Below, piece by piece: positions 1 through 7,934 of a stretch of 64,000 bases of DNA. Within the stretch, counting starts at the first letter, position 1. Every line of letters begins with the position of its first letter. The position numbers and the translations under genes were made by a program. Source of the DNA: Nocardia abscessus. Lineage in GTDB: Bacteria; Actinomycetota; Actinomycetes; Mycobacteriales; Mycobacteriaceae. The notes below the pieces were generated by a model, which worked only from the letters and a program-made list of their open reading frames with translations, made no database searches and was not told the origin of the DNA. Location of the stretch: assembly GCF_015477775.1 (NCBI RefSeq), contig NZ_JADLQO010000011.1, positions 186,001 to 250,000 on the forward strand. Reading direction: 5' to 3'.

Positions 1-294
1 ACCGCATGTCCGCCGCGGGTGCCGACCGACCGCAGGGTGTTCCCAGCGCCTGCCGGACGGTGGGTATCGGCGATGCCGGATATGCGTGCGCATCGCCGCG
101 ACCCACGCCGCCTCGCCGCACCCCAGCAGACACGCCCACCGGTGTCGCTGGATTTTCCGGCGCCGACCGGGTGCCCGGCTCAGCGCCCGGCAATCCGGTC
201 GAAGACCAGCTCACGGCGTAGGCCAGCGGGGTATTCGAGGACGCGGTGGCGGCGGGAGCGGCAAGGCGCGCTGCGATCAAGCAGGCTCAGCGCG

Positions 295-535
295 TCCCCG
301 ACCAACGCCTCGTGGGCCAATCCGATCGAGGCCCAGTTCGGGCCGCTGCGCGCCTTCACCATGGGCGATTCCAACCAGCCCAACCACACTGTGCTCGCCC
401 GGCACCTGCAGGACTACCTGCGCCGGCGCAACGCCAACGCCCGCCACCCCGTCATCCTGGCAGTGCAACGCCGAGAACGTGCCCGCGTCCGCAGCGAACG
501 CCAGCAACGAGGGGGCCGACCACGACCCACACGAC
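295..535 (+). pseudogene. 3' remnant of an IS630-type transposase
   Basis: The translated frame reads SWANPIEAQFGPLRAF, then SNQPNHTVLARHLQDYLR, then RRNANARHPVILAVQRRERA. This matches from memory the C-terminal part of IS630-family DDE transposases common in Streptomyces and Nocardia. The catalytic core and helix-turn-helix domains that should lie upstream are not recognisable in any frame, so only about the last 80 of some 350 residues survive. The frame stays open to 603 but the last residues look random. No terminal inverted repeat was found. This is a fossil, not an active element. Confidence 0.6.
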
Positions 536-607
536 CGCAGCCTGACCAGCAAACGTGCCACCAATGTTCGCGGTCAACATACATAACCTTGCGGATACTG
601 TGATCGG

Positions 608-1192
608 ATGTGCAGTGACGATCTGTTGGAGCTCTGGCAACGACGTTGGCCGCGGTGCCCCCCGTTGGCTGATGAGCTCAAGCATGCCTTTCGGGATCGA
701 TGGGTACGGTTCCATAGCCTGCCCGGGTCCAAGCGCTATCCCGGCACTGCCGACGAGTACAGCATCGTGCTCGACCGGTACAACACGGTCCTGAACGAGT
801 TGTTCACCGGGCAAGAGGTCTACCTCATCACTTGCGACTGGTCCAACCGTCCTGAGCCCGGCGCGCGACCCGATGACCGCGCACAGTGGCATCCCGGTGC
901 CCGCTACTGGACCTCTGTCTGCAATGACCCAACCGAGACCGACGCCGAGTTCATCTCCTACACCCACCTATTCCTCAGCCAGATCCCCTGGCAGCACGGC
1001 GCTGTAGACGACCTTCTGCGCGCCGTAGCCGACGATGCAACCGCAGGGGCCATGATCGCTGATCTGTCCTTGGAGCGGATTCACCATCCCTACGATGGCG
1101 GCACGGACGTTCTGCTGCCCACAACCGCCGAACGGGACACACTCATGCACCGGCACGCGAGCTGGCTTTCCCATCACCCCGAAGGTTTCTGA
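608..1192 (+). CDS. DUF3885-like hypothetical protein
   Basis: A 194-residue soluble protein without signal peptide or membrane segment. The section around RWVRFHSLPGSKRYP, followed by a stretch with YNTVLNELF, resembles from memory the DUF3885 family of uncharacterised bacterial proteins, where an N-terminal arginine-rich segment is followed by an acidic 'nucleotide-like' fold. No catalytic motif is visible and no function should be inferred. The GTG/ATG choice is uncertain because no strong ribosome site precedes 608. It sits alone between two transposase remnants, so it may be cargo carried in by an insertion event. A 14-base perfect palindrome (TGTCATCGATGACA, 1196-1209) lies just past its stop and may act in termination. 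Confidence 0.6.
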   Translation: MCSDDLLELWQRRWPRCPPLADELKHAFRDRWVRFHSLPGSKRYPGTADEYSIVLDRYNTVLNELFTGQEVYLITCDWSNRPEPGARPDDRAQWHPGARYWTSVCNDPTETDAEFISYTHLFLSQIPWQHGAVDDLLRAVADDATAGAMIADLSLERIHHPYDGGTDVLLPTTAERDTLMHRHASWLSHHPEGF

Positions 1193-1350
1193 GCTTGTCA
1201 TCGATGACAGCTACTCTCATCCTGACTTGTCCACCGGCCGACTGACCTCGCCGAGCATGTCCAGCGCCTGATTCCGCGTCAACCTGATCACGAAGTCATT
1301 CCTCAGCCATCCCCGAGGCCACTTCCGATCAACACCGCGAACATTTGTGG

Positions 1351-1541
1351 TCAACGCACTAGACACTCGGCGACCAGGGATAACCACCCTGACATCGGCC
1401 CCTGGTGCGAGGTGTCAGATCTGTTGTAGAGCGCCTGCCAGGTTGCGAGTTCGCTACGGAAGGTGTCCAAGTCCAGCTCAGAACGTCGGTCATCGACCGC
1501 GTCAGTGTAGAACTCGCGGAATCGTTGCCTCGGGTAGCGGG
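1351..1541 (-). pseudogene. probable integrase-core transposase remnant
   Basis: On the minus strand a roughly 60-codon open frame ends at 1351. It contains RFREFYTDAVDD and TFRSELATWQALYNR, resembling the C-terminal end of integrase-core (rve) transposases of the IS3/IS481 type, where a conserved F-R..Y segment is followed by a W...YN..RPH motif. The RPH motif and everything upstream are missing. With the IS630 fossil at 295-535 it brackets the DUF3885-like gene. The rest of 1193-1571 shows no gene. The assignment rests on pattern similarity over a short stretch and is tentative. Confidence 0.4.
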
Positions 1542-1571
1542 GCGTGTCGCATCCGCCTGCCGTGGCGGCGG

Positions 1572-2336
1572 CTACTTCGGTGGGAAGCGCAGGGCGCCGT
1601 CGAGCCGGATGACCTCTCCGTTGAGATAGTCGTTCTCGATGATGGCGGTGGCCAGCTTGGCGTATTCCTCGGAACGGCCCATGCGCTTGGGGAACGGCAC
1701 CTGCGGGCCCCAGTACGCCTCCAACTGGTCGGCGGCTTTGCCGTAGGCGGGGGTGTTCACGGTGCCCGGAGCGATCGTGACCACGCGGATGCCCACCGGC
1801 GACAGGTCGCGGGCGGCCACCAGGGTCATTCCGACCACGCCGCCTTTGGCCGCGGAGTAGGGGAGCTGCCCGATCTGGCCCTCGAACGCGGCGATCGATG
1901 CGGTGTTCACGATGACGCCGCGCCCGCCCTCCTCCAGCGGATCGGTCTTCGCGATCGCGGCCGCCGAGAGGCGCAGGACGTTGAACACGGCGGTCAGGTA
2001 GAACTCGATGGTGGTGCGGAAGCCGTCGAGCGACAGCGGCTCGCCGTCCTTGCCGATCAGGCGGCCGCCGGTCGCGGGACCGCCGTGGGTGTCGACCGAG
2101 ATGCGCAGCGGCCCCAGCGATTGCGCTTCCGCGATGGCGGCGAGCACGGAGTCCTCGTCGGTGGCGTCGGTGTGCACATAGCGGATCCCGAGTTCGGTCT
2201 CGAGCTGCTTGCCCTTCTCGTCGGCGACGTCGGCGACCACGATCTTCGCCCCCGCGGCGTGCAGGCGCCGCACCGTCGCCTCACCCAGACCTCCGGTTCC
2301 ACCCACGACGAGCGCGGAGCTCCCACTTATCTGCAT
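1572..2336 (-). CDS. short-chain dehydrogenase, HSD10/3-hydroxyacyl-CoA type
   Basis: A 254-residue classical-length SDR. The Rossmann cofactor motif GGTGGLG is at residues 12-18, with an acidic residue after beta-2 (VVADVAD) that favours NAD(H). The catalytic Ser147, Tyr160 and Lys164 lie in the order S...YSAAK. The usual NNAG motif is replaced by DTHGG near residues 82-86, as in type II 3-hydroxyacyl-CoA dehydrogenases (HSD17B10 group). The likely reaction is oxidation of a 3-hydroxyacyl-CoA to the 3-ketoacyl-CoA in the cytosol. It is divergent from the thiolase gene, and a shared operator-like repeat lies 36 bases before its start, so the two are probably co-regulated and perform consecutive beta-oxidation steps. 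Confidence 0.85.
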   Translation of the reverse strand: MQISGSSALVVGGTGGLGEATVRRLHAAGAKIVVADVADEKGKQLETELGIRYVHTDATDEDSVLAAIAEAQSLGPLRISVDTHGGPATGGRLIGKDGEPLSLDGFRTTIEFYLTAVFNVLRLSAAAIAKTDPLEEGGRGVIVNTASIAAFEGQIGQLPYSAAKGGVVGMTLVAARDLSPVGIRVVTIAPGTVNTPAYGKAADQLEAYWGPQVPFPKRMGRSEEYAKLATAIIENDYLNGEVIRLDGALRFPPK

Positions 2337-2371
2337 GGCGTAATCCTATCTTGCAACTGTGGCTCTCGTTT

Positions 2372-2390
2372 TGAGAAAATAATGTTCTCA
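2372..2390. promoter_or_regulatory. operator-like inverted repeat, site 1
   Basis: The sequence TGAGAAAATAATGTTCTCA is a 19-base imperfect palindrome in the 123-base gap between the divergent SDR and thiolase genes. Its core GAAAA-N5-TTCTC differs by one base from the GAGAA-N5-TTCTC element at 5371-5385, 6159-6173 and 13317-13331. Its position fits control of both promoters. The probable ligand is the TetR protein encoded at 5384-6037. Confidence 0.65.
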
Positions 2391-2459
2391 TGACTCTCTC
2401 GGCATGATCACCGAAAAGTCGCCGCGCCGCAATCGCGTCGCCCGGAATGGAGGCCTCCA

Positions 2460-3605
2460 ATGCCCGAAGCCGTCATCGTGTCCGCCCTGCGGACGCCCAT
2501 CGGTACCGCACGGAAGGGAACGCTGCGCGACACCAACGCCTTCGACCTGGCCCACCATGTGGTGGGTGCGGTCGCCGATGGCCTCGACCGGTCCCGTATC
2601 GATGACGTCATCCTGGGCGAGGGGCGCTACGGCGGCGGCGTGCTGGCTCGGCACGCGGCCGTGACCACGGGGCTGACCACCGTGCCGGGCTTGGCGCAGA
2701 ACCGGCACTGCGCGGCGGGGATGTCCGCGGTGCACACCGCGGCGGCCGGGATTCGCGCGGGCATGGACGAACTGGTGATCGCGGGGGGCGTGAATTCCGA
2801 GTCCACCGCACCCAAAGCGCGTTTCAGGGTCGGCGAGGACGAGTGGATCGATCCGTGGGTGTCGCCGAGTCACCCGGATCGCCCGGACGCTCCCGCGCTG
2901 GACATGTCCATCACCGTGGGCTGGAACGCCGCGGTCAAGGCGGGCATCTCGCGTGCCGACCTGGACGCCTGGGCCTTGCGCTCGCACCGCAACGCGATCG
3001 CCGCCATCGACGAGGGCCGGTTCAAGGAAGAGATCGTGCCCATCGAGACCCCGCACGGGCTGTTCGACACCGACGAGCATCCTCGCCGCGACACCAGCCC
3101 GGAGAAATTGGCCTCGCTCAGAGTGCTGCACCCGGAGATCGAGGGCTTCTCGATCACCGCGGGCAATGCGTCCGGGGCCAACGACGGCGCCGCGGCGCTC
3201 GCGATCGCCAGCGACCGCTTGGGGTTGCCCGCGCTGGCCTATATCCGTTCGTGGTCGTCGGTGGGCGTCGATCCGGCCGACACCGGCCTCGCGCCGATCG
3301 AGGCGATCACCAAAGCGGTCTTCCGGGCAGGTATCTCGCTGTCCGCGGTGCAGCTGATCGAGATCAACGAGGCTTTCACCTCGGTGCCGATCGCGGCCAT
3401 CCGGGCGCTGGACCTGGACCCGGAGAAGGTGAACGTCAGCGGGAGCGGTTGCTCGCTCGGGCATCCGGTGGCCGCGACGGGAGCCAGGATGATCGTCACG
3501 CTGGTGCACGAATTGCGGCGTCGCGGTGGGGGTCTCGGCATCGCGGCGATGTGCGCCGGCGGTGGCATGGGCGCGGCAACGGTCATCGAAGTTCCCGCTC
3601 CGTGA
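2460..3605 (+). CDS. thiolase (acetyl-CoA C-acyltransferase)
   Basis: A 381-residue thiolase, slightly shorter than the usual 390-400. The acyl-accepting Cys84 is in NRHCAAGMSA. The C-terminal active-site elements are present: NEAF, the GHP motif with His near residue 335, and the second cysteine near residue 365 in MCAGGGMG. It cleaves 3-ketoacyl-CoA with CoA to give acetyl-CoA or propionyl-CoA and a shortened acyl-CoA. The ATG is preceded by GGAGG at good spacing. It is followed at 31 bases by the MeaB-type GTPase on the same strand, so the two likely form an operon; this pairing hints that propionyl-CoA is a product. Operator-like site 1 lies 70 bases upstream. Confidence 0.9.
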   Translation: MPEAVIVSALRTPIGTARKGTLRDTNAFDLAHHVVGAVADGLDRSRIDDVILGEGRYGGGVLARHAAVTTGLTTVPGLAQNRHCAAGMSAVHTAAAGIRAGMDELVIAGGVNSESTAPKARFRVGEDEWIDPWVSPSHPDRPDAPALDMSITVGWNAAVKAGISRADLDAWALRSHRNAIAAIDEGRFKEEIVPIETPHGLFDTDEHPRRDTSPEKLASLRVLHPEIEGFSITAGNASGANDGAAALAIASDRLGLPALAYIRSWSSVGVDPADTGLAPIEAITKAVFRAGISLSAVQLIEINEAFTSVPIAAIRALDLDPEKVNVSGSGCSLGHPVAATGARMIVTLVHELRRRGGGLGIAAMCAGGGMGAATVIEVPAP

Positions 3606-3636
3606 TCGGATCGGGCAGCCGCGCACAAGGGTGGGC

Positions 3637-4518
3637 GTGACTCTGGAGCGGGCGACCGTCGCCGAGTTGCTGGCCCGGGCGCGCGCCGGGTCGGCCCGGG
3701 CGACGGGCCGCTTGCTCAGCCTGGTCGAGGGGCCCCGCCGCGACGAGGTGCATGCGGCTCTGGAGCCCGGAAGCGTCCGGGTGATCGGCGTGACCGGCCC
3801 GCCCGGCGCGGGCAAGTCGACGACGATCGCGGCGCTGGTCGGGGTCTATCGGGCGCGCGGGCTGCGGGTCGCGGTCCTCGCGGTCGACCCGTCCTCGCCC
3901 TACAGCGGCGGAGCTCTACTCGGGGACCGCATCCGCATGGCCCAGCACATCGACGACCCGGGCGTGCTGATCCGGTCGGTGGCGACGCGCGGGCACCTGG
4001 GGGGCCTGGCCGCCGCGGTGCCCGCTGCCATTCGCCTGCTCGCGGCGCTGGGCTACGACGTCGTGCTGCTGGAGACCGTGGGTGTGGGGCAGTCGGAGAT
4101 CGAGATCGCGGCCGTCGCGGACCCAACGCTGGTGATCCTGAATCCCGGTGCGGGCGACGCGGTGCAGGCCGCGAAGGCGGGCCTGCTGGAAGTGGCCGAC
4201 CTGCTGGTGGTGAACAAGGCGGACCGGGAGGGCGCCGAGCAGACCGTGCGCGATCTGCGGGCGGAGTCCGGCGTGCCGATCCTCACCTTGGTCGCCGCGC
4301 GCGGCGAGCGGGTCGCCGAACTGGCGGAGGCGATCGAGGCCCACCATCGCGCCGACACCCCGGCGCGGCGCACGGCTCGGGCCCGAGCGCAGATCCTTTC
4401 GCTGGCGCAGACCCGGTTGCGCGCCCACGCCGAGCTGGACCGGCTGGCCGCGGCTGTCGGCGCGGGCGAATGCGACGCCTACAGCGCGGCCGAGCGACTG
4501 CTGCCGCGGCCGGGGTGA
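3637..4518 (+). CDS. meaB: MeaB/ArgK-type GTPase, methylmalonyl-CoA mutase chaperone
   Basis: About 293 residues from the GTG at 3637 (a GTG at 3631 is the alternative; an open frame extends to 3526 inside the thiolase and is not used). The P-loop GPPGAGKST is at residues 54-62, and DPSSPYSGGALLGDR and the NKAD guanine-specificity motif are typical of the G3E GTPases MeaB/ArgK, which load and protect the B12 cofactor of methylmalonyl-CoA mutase. No mutase gene is in the window, so its partner must be elsewhere. Location beside beta-oxidation genes suggests that the pathway generates propionyl-CoA feeding the methylmalonyl route. Family assignment is firm; the partner is inferred. Confidence 0.85.
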   Translation: MTLERATVAELLARARAGSARATGRLLSLVEGPRRDEVHAALEPGSVRVIGVTGPPGAGKSTTIAALVGVYRARGLRVAVLAVDPSSPYSGGALLGDRIRMAQHIDDPGVLIRSVATRGHLGGLAAAVPAAIRLLAALGYDVVLLETVGVGQSEIEIAAVADPTLVILNPGAGDAVQAAKAGLLEVADLLVVNKADREGAEQTVRDLRAESGVPILTLVAARGERVAELAEAIEAHHRADTPARRTARARAQILSLAQTRLRAHAELDRLAAAVGAGECDAYSAAERLLPRPG

Positions 4519-4526
4519 CGCCGTTG

Positions 4527-5339
4527 TCAGTCCTCGGGGATGCGCACCATCGCTTCCTGGGCGTAGGAAGCCACCAATGTGCCGTCCTCGGTGAGGATGT
4601 CACCGCGGCCGTAGGCGCGGGCCTGCGCGAGCAGGGGACTGTGCTGGCGCAGCAGCAGCCATTCGTCGGTGCGGAAGCGCCGATGGAACCAGAGGGTGTG
4701 CGAGGTGACGGCCGAGACGAACGCGGTGCCGTTGCCGCTCTGCGCGTACCCTTCCAGCGGCAGCAGCGCGGTGCCGATGAGCGTGAGGTCGGTGGCATAG
4801 GCGGCGAGGGCGGGCGCCAGTGCCCGATCGACCGCCGGAGTGCGCATCCAGAACTCGAAATCCGGTGCGGCGGTGCCGAGATCGTCCAGGTCCACGACGG
4901 CGCGCGTCTCCCAGGGCAGCAGGTCCCACTGCACCTTGTGCTCGGCGGACAGCAGCGGGGGCGCCGCCGCGACGGTCTGCCGGTACGGTCCCTCCTCCTC
5001 GGCGTGCAGCGAGACCGAGGCCGTCGCCACGACGCCACGGGACTGCTCGGCGATCAACGACAGCGTCGCGAAGGAGCGGCCCGCATGGTGGCGGTGGACC
5101 CGATACCGGATCGGCTCGTCGGTGCGGCCCTCGCGCACGAAGACCGTGTGCAGGGATTTGATCGATTTGTCCGGGACGCCTGCGGCGGCCGCGCGGACGA
5201 ACTGGCCCAGCAATTGCCCGCCGAACACCCGGCTGTAGGCCAACCGCAGATTGCGGCCCTCGAAGCGGGCGTCGTCGTCGCCGGCCGGCGTCGCGGACAA
5301 GTCGAGGCAAGAGACGAGATCACTCCACAGATCGGGCAT
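4527..5339 (-). CDS. acyl-CoA thioesterase II (TesB-like)
   Basis: A 270-residue double-hotdog protein. Family landmarks are VFGGQLLGQ near residue 40, the TLWFHRRFRTDEW segment near 215-226 and SYAQEAMVR near 259-266, containing the conserved Gln261. TesB enzymes hydrolyse medium and long acyl-CoA to free acid and CoA. Where E. coli TesB has the catalytic Asp of its L-D-H motif, this protein has Ser213-His214, so its catalytic triad is altered; this may be normal for an actinobacterial subfamily. The start lies 29 bases downstream of operator-like site 2, and the gene follows the TetR gene on the same strand with a 44-base gap. It may adjust CoA-ester levels in the pathway. Confidence 0.85.
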   Translation of the reverse strand: MPDLWSDLVSCLDLSATPAGDDDARFEGRNLRLAYSRVFGGQLLGQFVRAAAAGVPDKSIKSLHTVFVREGRTDEPIRYRVHRHHAGRSFATLSLIAEQSRGVVATASVSLHAEEEGPYRQTVAAAPPLLSAEHKVQWDLLPWETRAVVDLDDLGTAAPDFEFWMRTPAVDRALAPALAAYATDLTLIGTALLPLEGYAQSGNGTAFVSAVTSHTLWFHRRFRTDEWLLLRQHSPLLAQARAYGRGDILTEDGTLVASYAQEAMVRIPED

Positions 5340-5367
5340 GAACCCGAGTGTAAGTCAAATTCTCCCG

Positions 5368-5386
5368 TGAGAGAATACTGTTCTCA
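5368..5386. promoter_or_regulatory. operator-like inverted repeat, site 2
   Basis: TGAGAGAATACTGTTCTCA, with a perfect GAGAA-TACTG-TTCTC core (5371-5385). It overlaps the last codon and stop of the TetR gene and lies just before the TesB-like gene, where it could control a promoter separate from that of the regulator. Confidence 0.65.
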
Positions 5387-6037
5387 TCCCCGTGCGAAGC
5401 CGTGTGCGCAGAAGTTCCATACTTCGGACGCGGTGATCGGATGCTGCGTCTCGTCGTCGGACGCTCCCGCGGATTGCGCGGTGAACATGACGGTCTGCAT
5501 GACCATCGCCGCGGTCCGGCGCGAGTTGACCTCGGGCCGCAGCTGCCCCGCCTCCTTGGCGAGATCCATCAGCTCGGTGAACAGCGCCAGCATCGGCGCG
5601 TGCGCGACCTTCACGTGGTCGGGATGTGAGATCAGCAGCTGCGGAGCGAAATCGGTGAACAGCGGCCGCTGCGCCGACGGGTCCGGCCTGCACAATTCGA
5701 ACAGCAGCTCGACGGCGACCTGGAGTTTGTCCAACGGGTCGGTCTGGCCGTCCGCGGCCGCGCGCAGCTGGTCGGAGGTGCGGCTCAGCGCGTCCTCGAA
5801 AAGGGCGAGCAGCAGTTCGTGCTTGCCGTCGAACTGCAGGTAGAAGCTGCGCAGGGATTGCCGTGAGCGGTCGACGACCTCCTGCACGGTGAAATCCGTG
5901 CTGCCCTTCTCGGTGATGATGGCCTGGGCGGCGTCGAGGAACCGCTGAACGCGCTCTTCGGCGCGCAACTTCGCGGTGCGTAGGGAGCGCTCCACGGCGC
6001 GCTGCTTCCAGGCCGGTTTCTCGCTCGGGCTGGTCAC
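5384..6037 (-). CDS. TetR-family transcriptional regulator
   Basis: A 217-residue regulator. The DNA-binding domain covers about residues 30-75, with the helix-turn-helix at roughly 49-68 (TVQEVVDRSRQSLRSFYLQF); the C-terminal half is the variable ligand-binding domain. It sits in the middle of the catabolic locus, divergent from the crotonase gene, and four promoter regions here share a GAGAA-N5-TTCTC-like inverted repeat. It is the natural candidate for their ligand, probably a repressor released by a CoA thioester intermediate. The repeat differs from the KstR-type AACnnGTT operator, so this is not the classical cholesterol regulator. Autoregulation is suggested by the sites at 6138-6176. 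Confidence 0.85.
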   Translation of the reverse strand: MTSPSEKPAWKQRAVERSLRTAKLRAEERVQRFLDAAQAIITEKGSTDFTVQEVVDRSRQSLRSFYLQFDGKHELLLALFEDALSRTSDQLRAAADGQTDPLDKLQVAVELLFELCRPDPSAQRPLFTDFAPQLLISHPDHVKVAHAPMLALFTELMDLAKEAGQLRPEVNSRRTAAMVMQTVMFTAQSAGASDDETQHPITASEVWNFCAHGFARG

Positions 6038-6137
6038 GGGCGCCTCGGTCCTCGGTCATATGAAGAGAACATGGATGCACTGTACCGGAGAACGGTGTGT
6101 CATCGGGTTCTCGGGTCACCGTGTCCGCGCTCTCTCT

Positions 6138-6176
6138 GAGACTACCATTTTCGGTTCTGAGAATGTTATTCTCGCA
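6138..6176. promoter_or_regulatory. operator-like site 3 with a weaker upstream copy
   Basis: Between the divergent TetR and crotonase genes lies TGAGAATGTTATTCTCGCA (6158-6176), with a perfect GAGAA-N5-TTCTC core at 6159-6173. A degenerate copy, GAGAC-TACCA-TTTTC (8 of 10 arm bases), begins 21 bases upstream at 6138, on the same DNA face. Paired sites would allow cooperative autoregulation. Confidence 0.6.
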
Positions 6177-6215
6177 TCCGATCACGCGTCGGCGCGGAAA
6201 AGGAGGTAGGCCGCG

Positions 6216-6329
6216 ATGTTCGTGCACACTGCTCCGGCCTGCCCGCCCGCTCTTCGGCGTGCCATCGGCGCCGGGCGCGCGCCCGGTCTGTCCCGGATTC
6301 GAGGAGCTCGATTTGTACATCCGCTATGA
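6216..6329 (+). CDS. possible 37-residue leader peptide
   Basis: An ATG at 6216 is preceded by AAAAGGAGG (about 8 bases spacing), a stronger ribosome site than most here. The frame gives a 37-residue arginine- and proline-rich peptide beginning MFVHTAPACPP and stopping at 6327-6329, after overlapping the TTG start of the crotonase at 6313 by 17 bases. It has no similarity I recognise. It could be a leader that couples translation to the crotonase, or a chance feature of an upstream start in a different frame. Too short for most gene finders. Confidence 0.35.
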   Translation: MFVHTAPACPPALRRAIGAGRAPGLSRIRGARFVHPL

Positions 6330-7098
6330 GGTCGCCGACCGGATCGCCACCATCACCCTCGACCGGCCCGAGGCGGCCAACGCGCAGAACGGCGAGCTGC
6401 TCGACCAGCTCGACGCGGCGTGGATTCGCGCCGCCGAGGACGACGACGTCGCGGTCATCCTGCTGCGTGCGGAGGGAAAGCACTTCTCGGCCGGACACGA
6501 CCTGAAGGACAAGTCGTGGCCGGATCCGAGCAAGATCACCCTGGACCGCATATACGGGCTGGAGTCACGCCGCTACCTCGAGTACTCGCTGCGCTGGCGC
6601 AACGTGCCGAAGCCGTCGATCGCGGCGGTGCAGGGACGGTGCATCGCGGGCGGCCTGCTGCTGTGCTGGCCGTGCGACCTCATCGTGGCCGCCGAGGATG
6701 CGCTGTTCTCCGACCCGGTGGTGCTCATGGGTATCGGCGGCGTCGAATACCACGGGCACACCTGGGAACTCGGCCCGCGCAAGGCCAAGGAGATCCTGTT
6801 CACCGGCCGGCCGGTGACCGCGGAGGAGGCCAGGCAGGTCGGCATGGTGAACAAGGTGGTGCCGCGCGCCGAATTGGACACCCAGACCAGGGAACTGGCC
6901 GCGCAGATCGCGACGATGCCACCGTTCGGGCTGCGCCAGGCCAAGCGCGCGGTCAACCAGACGTTGGACGTCCAGGGTTTCTATGCCGCGATCCAGTCCG
7001 TCTTCGACGTGCACCAGACCGGTCACGGCAATGCCCTGAGCGTCAACGGCTTCCCGATCCTGGTCCGGCTGGACGACATGAAGGCCAACATGAAGTAG
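6313..7098 (+). CDS. enoyl-CoA hydratase/isomerase (crotonase)
   Basis: 261 residues from a TTG start with GAGGAG six bases upstream; an in-frame extension to 6097 has no homology and crosses the operator. Oxyanion-hole elements are HFSAGHD (about residues 58-62) and GRCIAGGLLL (108-117). One catalytic glutamate position of classical hydratases (PE in the loop after the substrate strand) reads PV here (SDPVVLMGIGGVEYHG), with Glu146 nearby as a possible substitute, so the reaction could be hydration, isomerisation or another crotonase chemistry. It is transcribed away from the TetR gene behind the paired operator-like sites. It fits the hydration step before the SDR and thiolase. Confidence 0.85.
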   Translation: MYIRYEVADRIATITLDRPEAANAQNGELLDQLDAAWIRAAEDDDVAVILLRAEGKHFSAGHDLKDKSWPDPSKITLDRIYGLESRRYLEYSLRWRNVPKPSIAAVQGRCIAGGLLLCWPCDLIVAAEDALFSDPVVLMGIGGVEYHGHTWELGPRKAKEILFTGRPVTAEEARQVGMVNKVVPRAELDTQTRELAAQIATMPPFGLRQAKRAVNQTLDVQGFYAAIQSVFDVHQTGHGNALSVNGFPILVRLDDMKANMK

Positions 7099-7263
7099 AT
7101 CCGGTGTTGTCACCGGCGCCATCGTCTGCCGGAGCGTTCCGGCAGTATTCGCACGGCCCCTTGCCGCCTCGAAAAGGGACACCGTGACCGTGCGATCAAC
7201 CGGCGATCGGGCGCGTGCGCGCCCGGCGCCCTCGCTGTTCCCTTTTCCGAAAACGAGGACTCC

Positions 7264-7764
7264 ATGCGCGATTCCATCCTTCGCAAGGCTGTGGCCTGTT
7301 GTGGCCTGGCGGTCGTCGCGGCCGCGGTGCTGACCGGCTGCGGTGACGACGAATCGACCAGCTCCGCGTCGAGCACGCCGGCCGCGGCGGCGACCAGCGC
7401 GACGCCCGGCCCGGCCGACGCGGAGACCACCAAGGCGATCACCGACGTGTACACCAGTTTCTTCAGCGCTTCCACTCCGCCGGACCAGAAGGCCGCGCTG
7501 GTGCAGAAGGGCGATGTGTTCCTGCCGATCCTGCAGGCGCAGGCGGGCAATCCGCAGTCCCAGGGCACGTCGGTCACGGTCTCGGCGGTGAAACTCGTGG
7601 ACGCGAACAACGCCGACGTCACCTACACACTGTTGCTCGGCGGCAATCCGGTCCTGCCGAACCAGACCGGGCAGGCGGTCAAGGACGGCGGCCAGTGGAA
7701 GGTCGCCACGAGCACCTTCTGTGCGCTGATGACCCTCCAGGGCGGCACTTCCCCGGCCTGCTGA
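7264..7764 (+). CDS. secreted lipoprotein of the Mtb12/low-molecular-weight antigen type
   Basis: A 166-residue lipoprotein. The signal peptide ends in the lipobox LTGC (Cys about residue 23), followed by a Ser/Ala/Thr/Pro-rich linker to about residue 55. The globular part carries TTKAITDVYTSFF, SVTVSAVKLV and GGQWKVATSTFCALM, the layout of the mycobacterial Mtb12/CFP-2 fold, which resembles NTF2-like domains. The protein should be anchored to the outer face of the membrane. Its role in the locus is unknown; it may bind a ligand in the cell envelope. It follows the crotonase on the same strand with a 165-base gap, in which a weak stem (CCGGTG-TTGT-CACCGG, 7101-7116) sits. Confidence 0.7.
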   Translation: MRDSILRKAVACCGLAVVAAAVLTGCGDDESTSSASSTPAAAATSATPGPADAETTKAITDVYTSFFSASTPPDQKAALVQKGDVFLPILQAQAGNPQSQGTSVTVSAVKLVDANNADVTYTLLLGGNPVLPNQTGQAVKDGGQWKVATSTFCALMTLQGGTSPAC

Positions 7765-7884
7765 CGCGACGTGTGGTCGATGGCTCGGTGTCGGACAGGT
7801 CCGGCGCCAGGCCATTCGCCGTGTGCCGGGGGATTTTCAGGTCGCGCCATCCCGGCCCGCTGATCGTCGCGGTGCGCCCGAACG

Positions 7885-7916
7885 GCCCGGTACTGGAGCG
7901 GAATCCGGTACCGGGC
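7885..7916. terminator. bidirectional stem-loop between convergent genes
   Basis: GCCCGGTAC (7885-7893) and GTACCGGGC (7908-7916) form a perfect 9-bp stem with a 14-base loop in the 170-base gap between the convergent lipoprotein and acyl-CoA dehydrogenase genes. No T-tract follows, as is usual in actinobacteria. Confidence 0.55.
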
Positions 7917-7934
7917 CGATTCGCGGCGTGCCGC

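Noticed and set aside
2372..2390. KstR-type cholesterol operator
   Set aside because: The site lacks the AACnnGTT core; the repeat is GAGAA-N5-TTCTC-like.
2388..3815. A 475-codon minus-strand open frame opposite the thiolase
   Set aside because: It is antisense to a clear thiolase with all active-site motifs; its translation is Arg/Pro-rich without homology.
4470..5843. A 457-codon plus-strand frame opposite TesB and TetR
   Set aside because: It runs across two real genes and an operator and has no recognisable domain; typical of GC-rich DNA.
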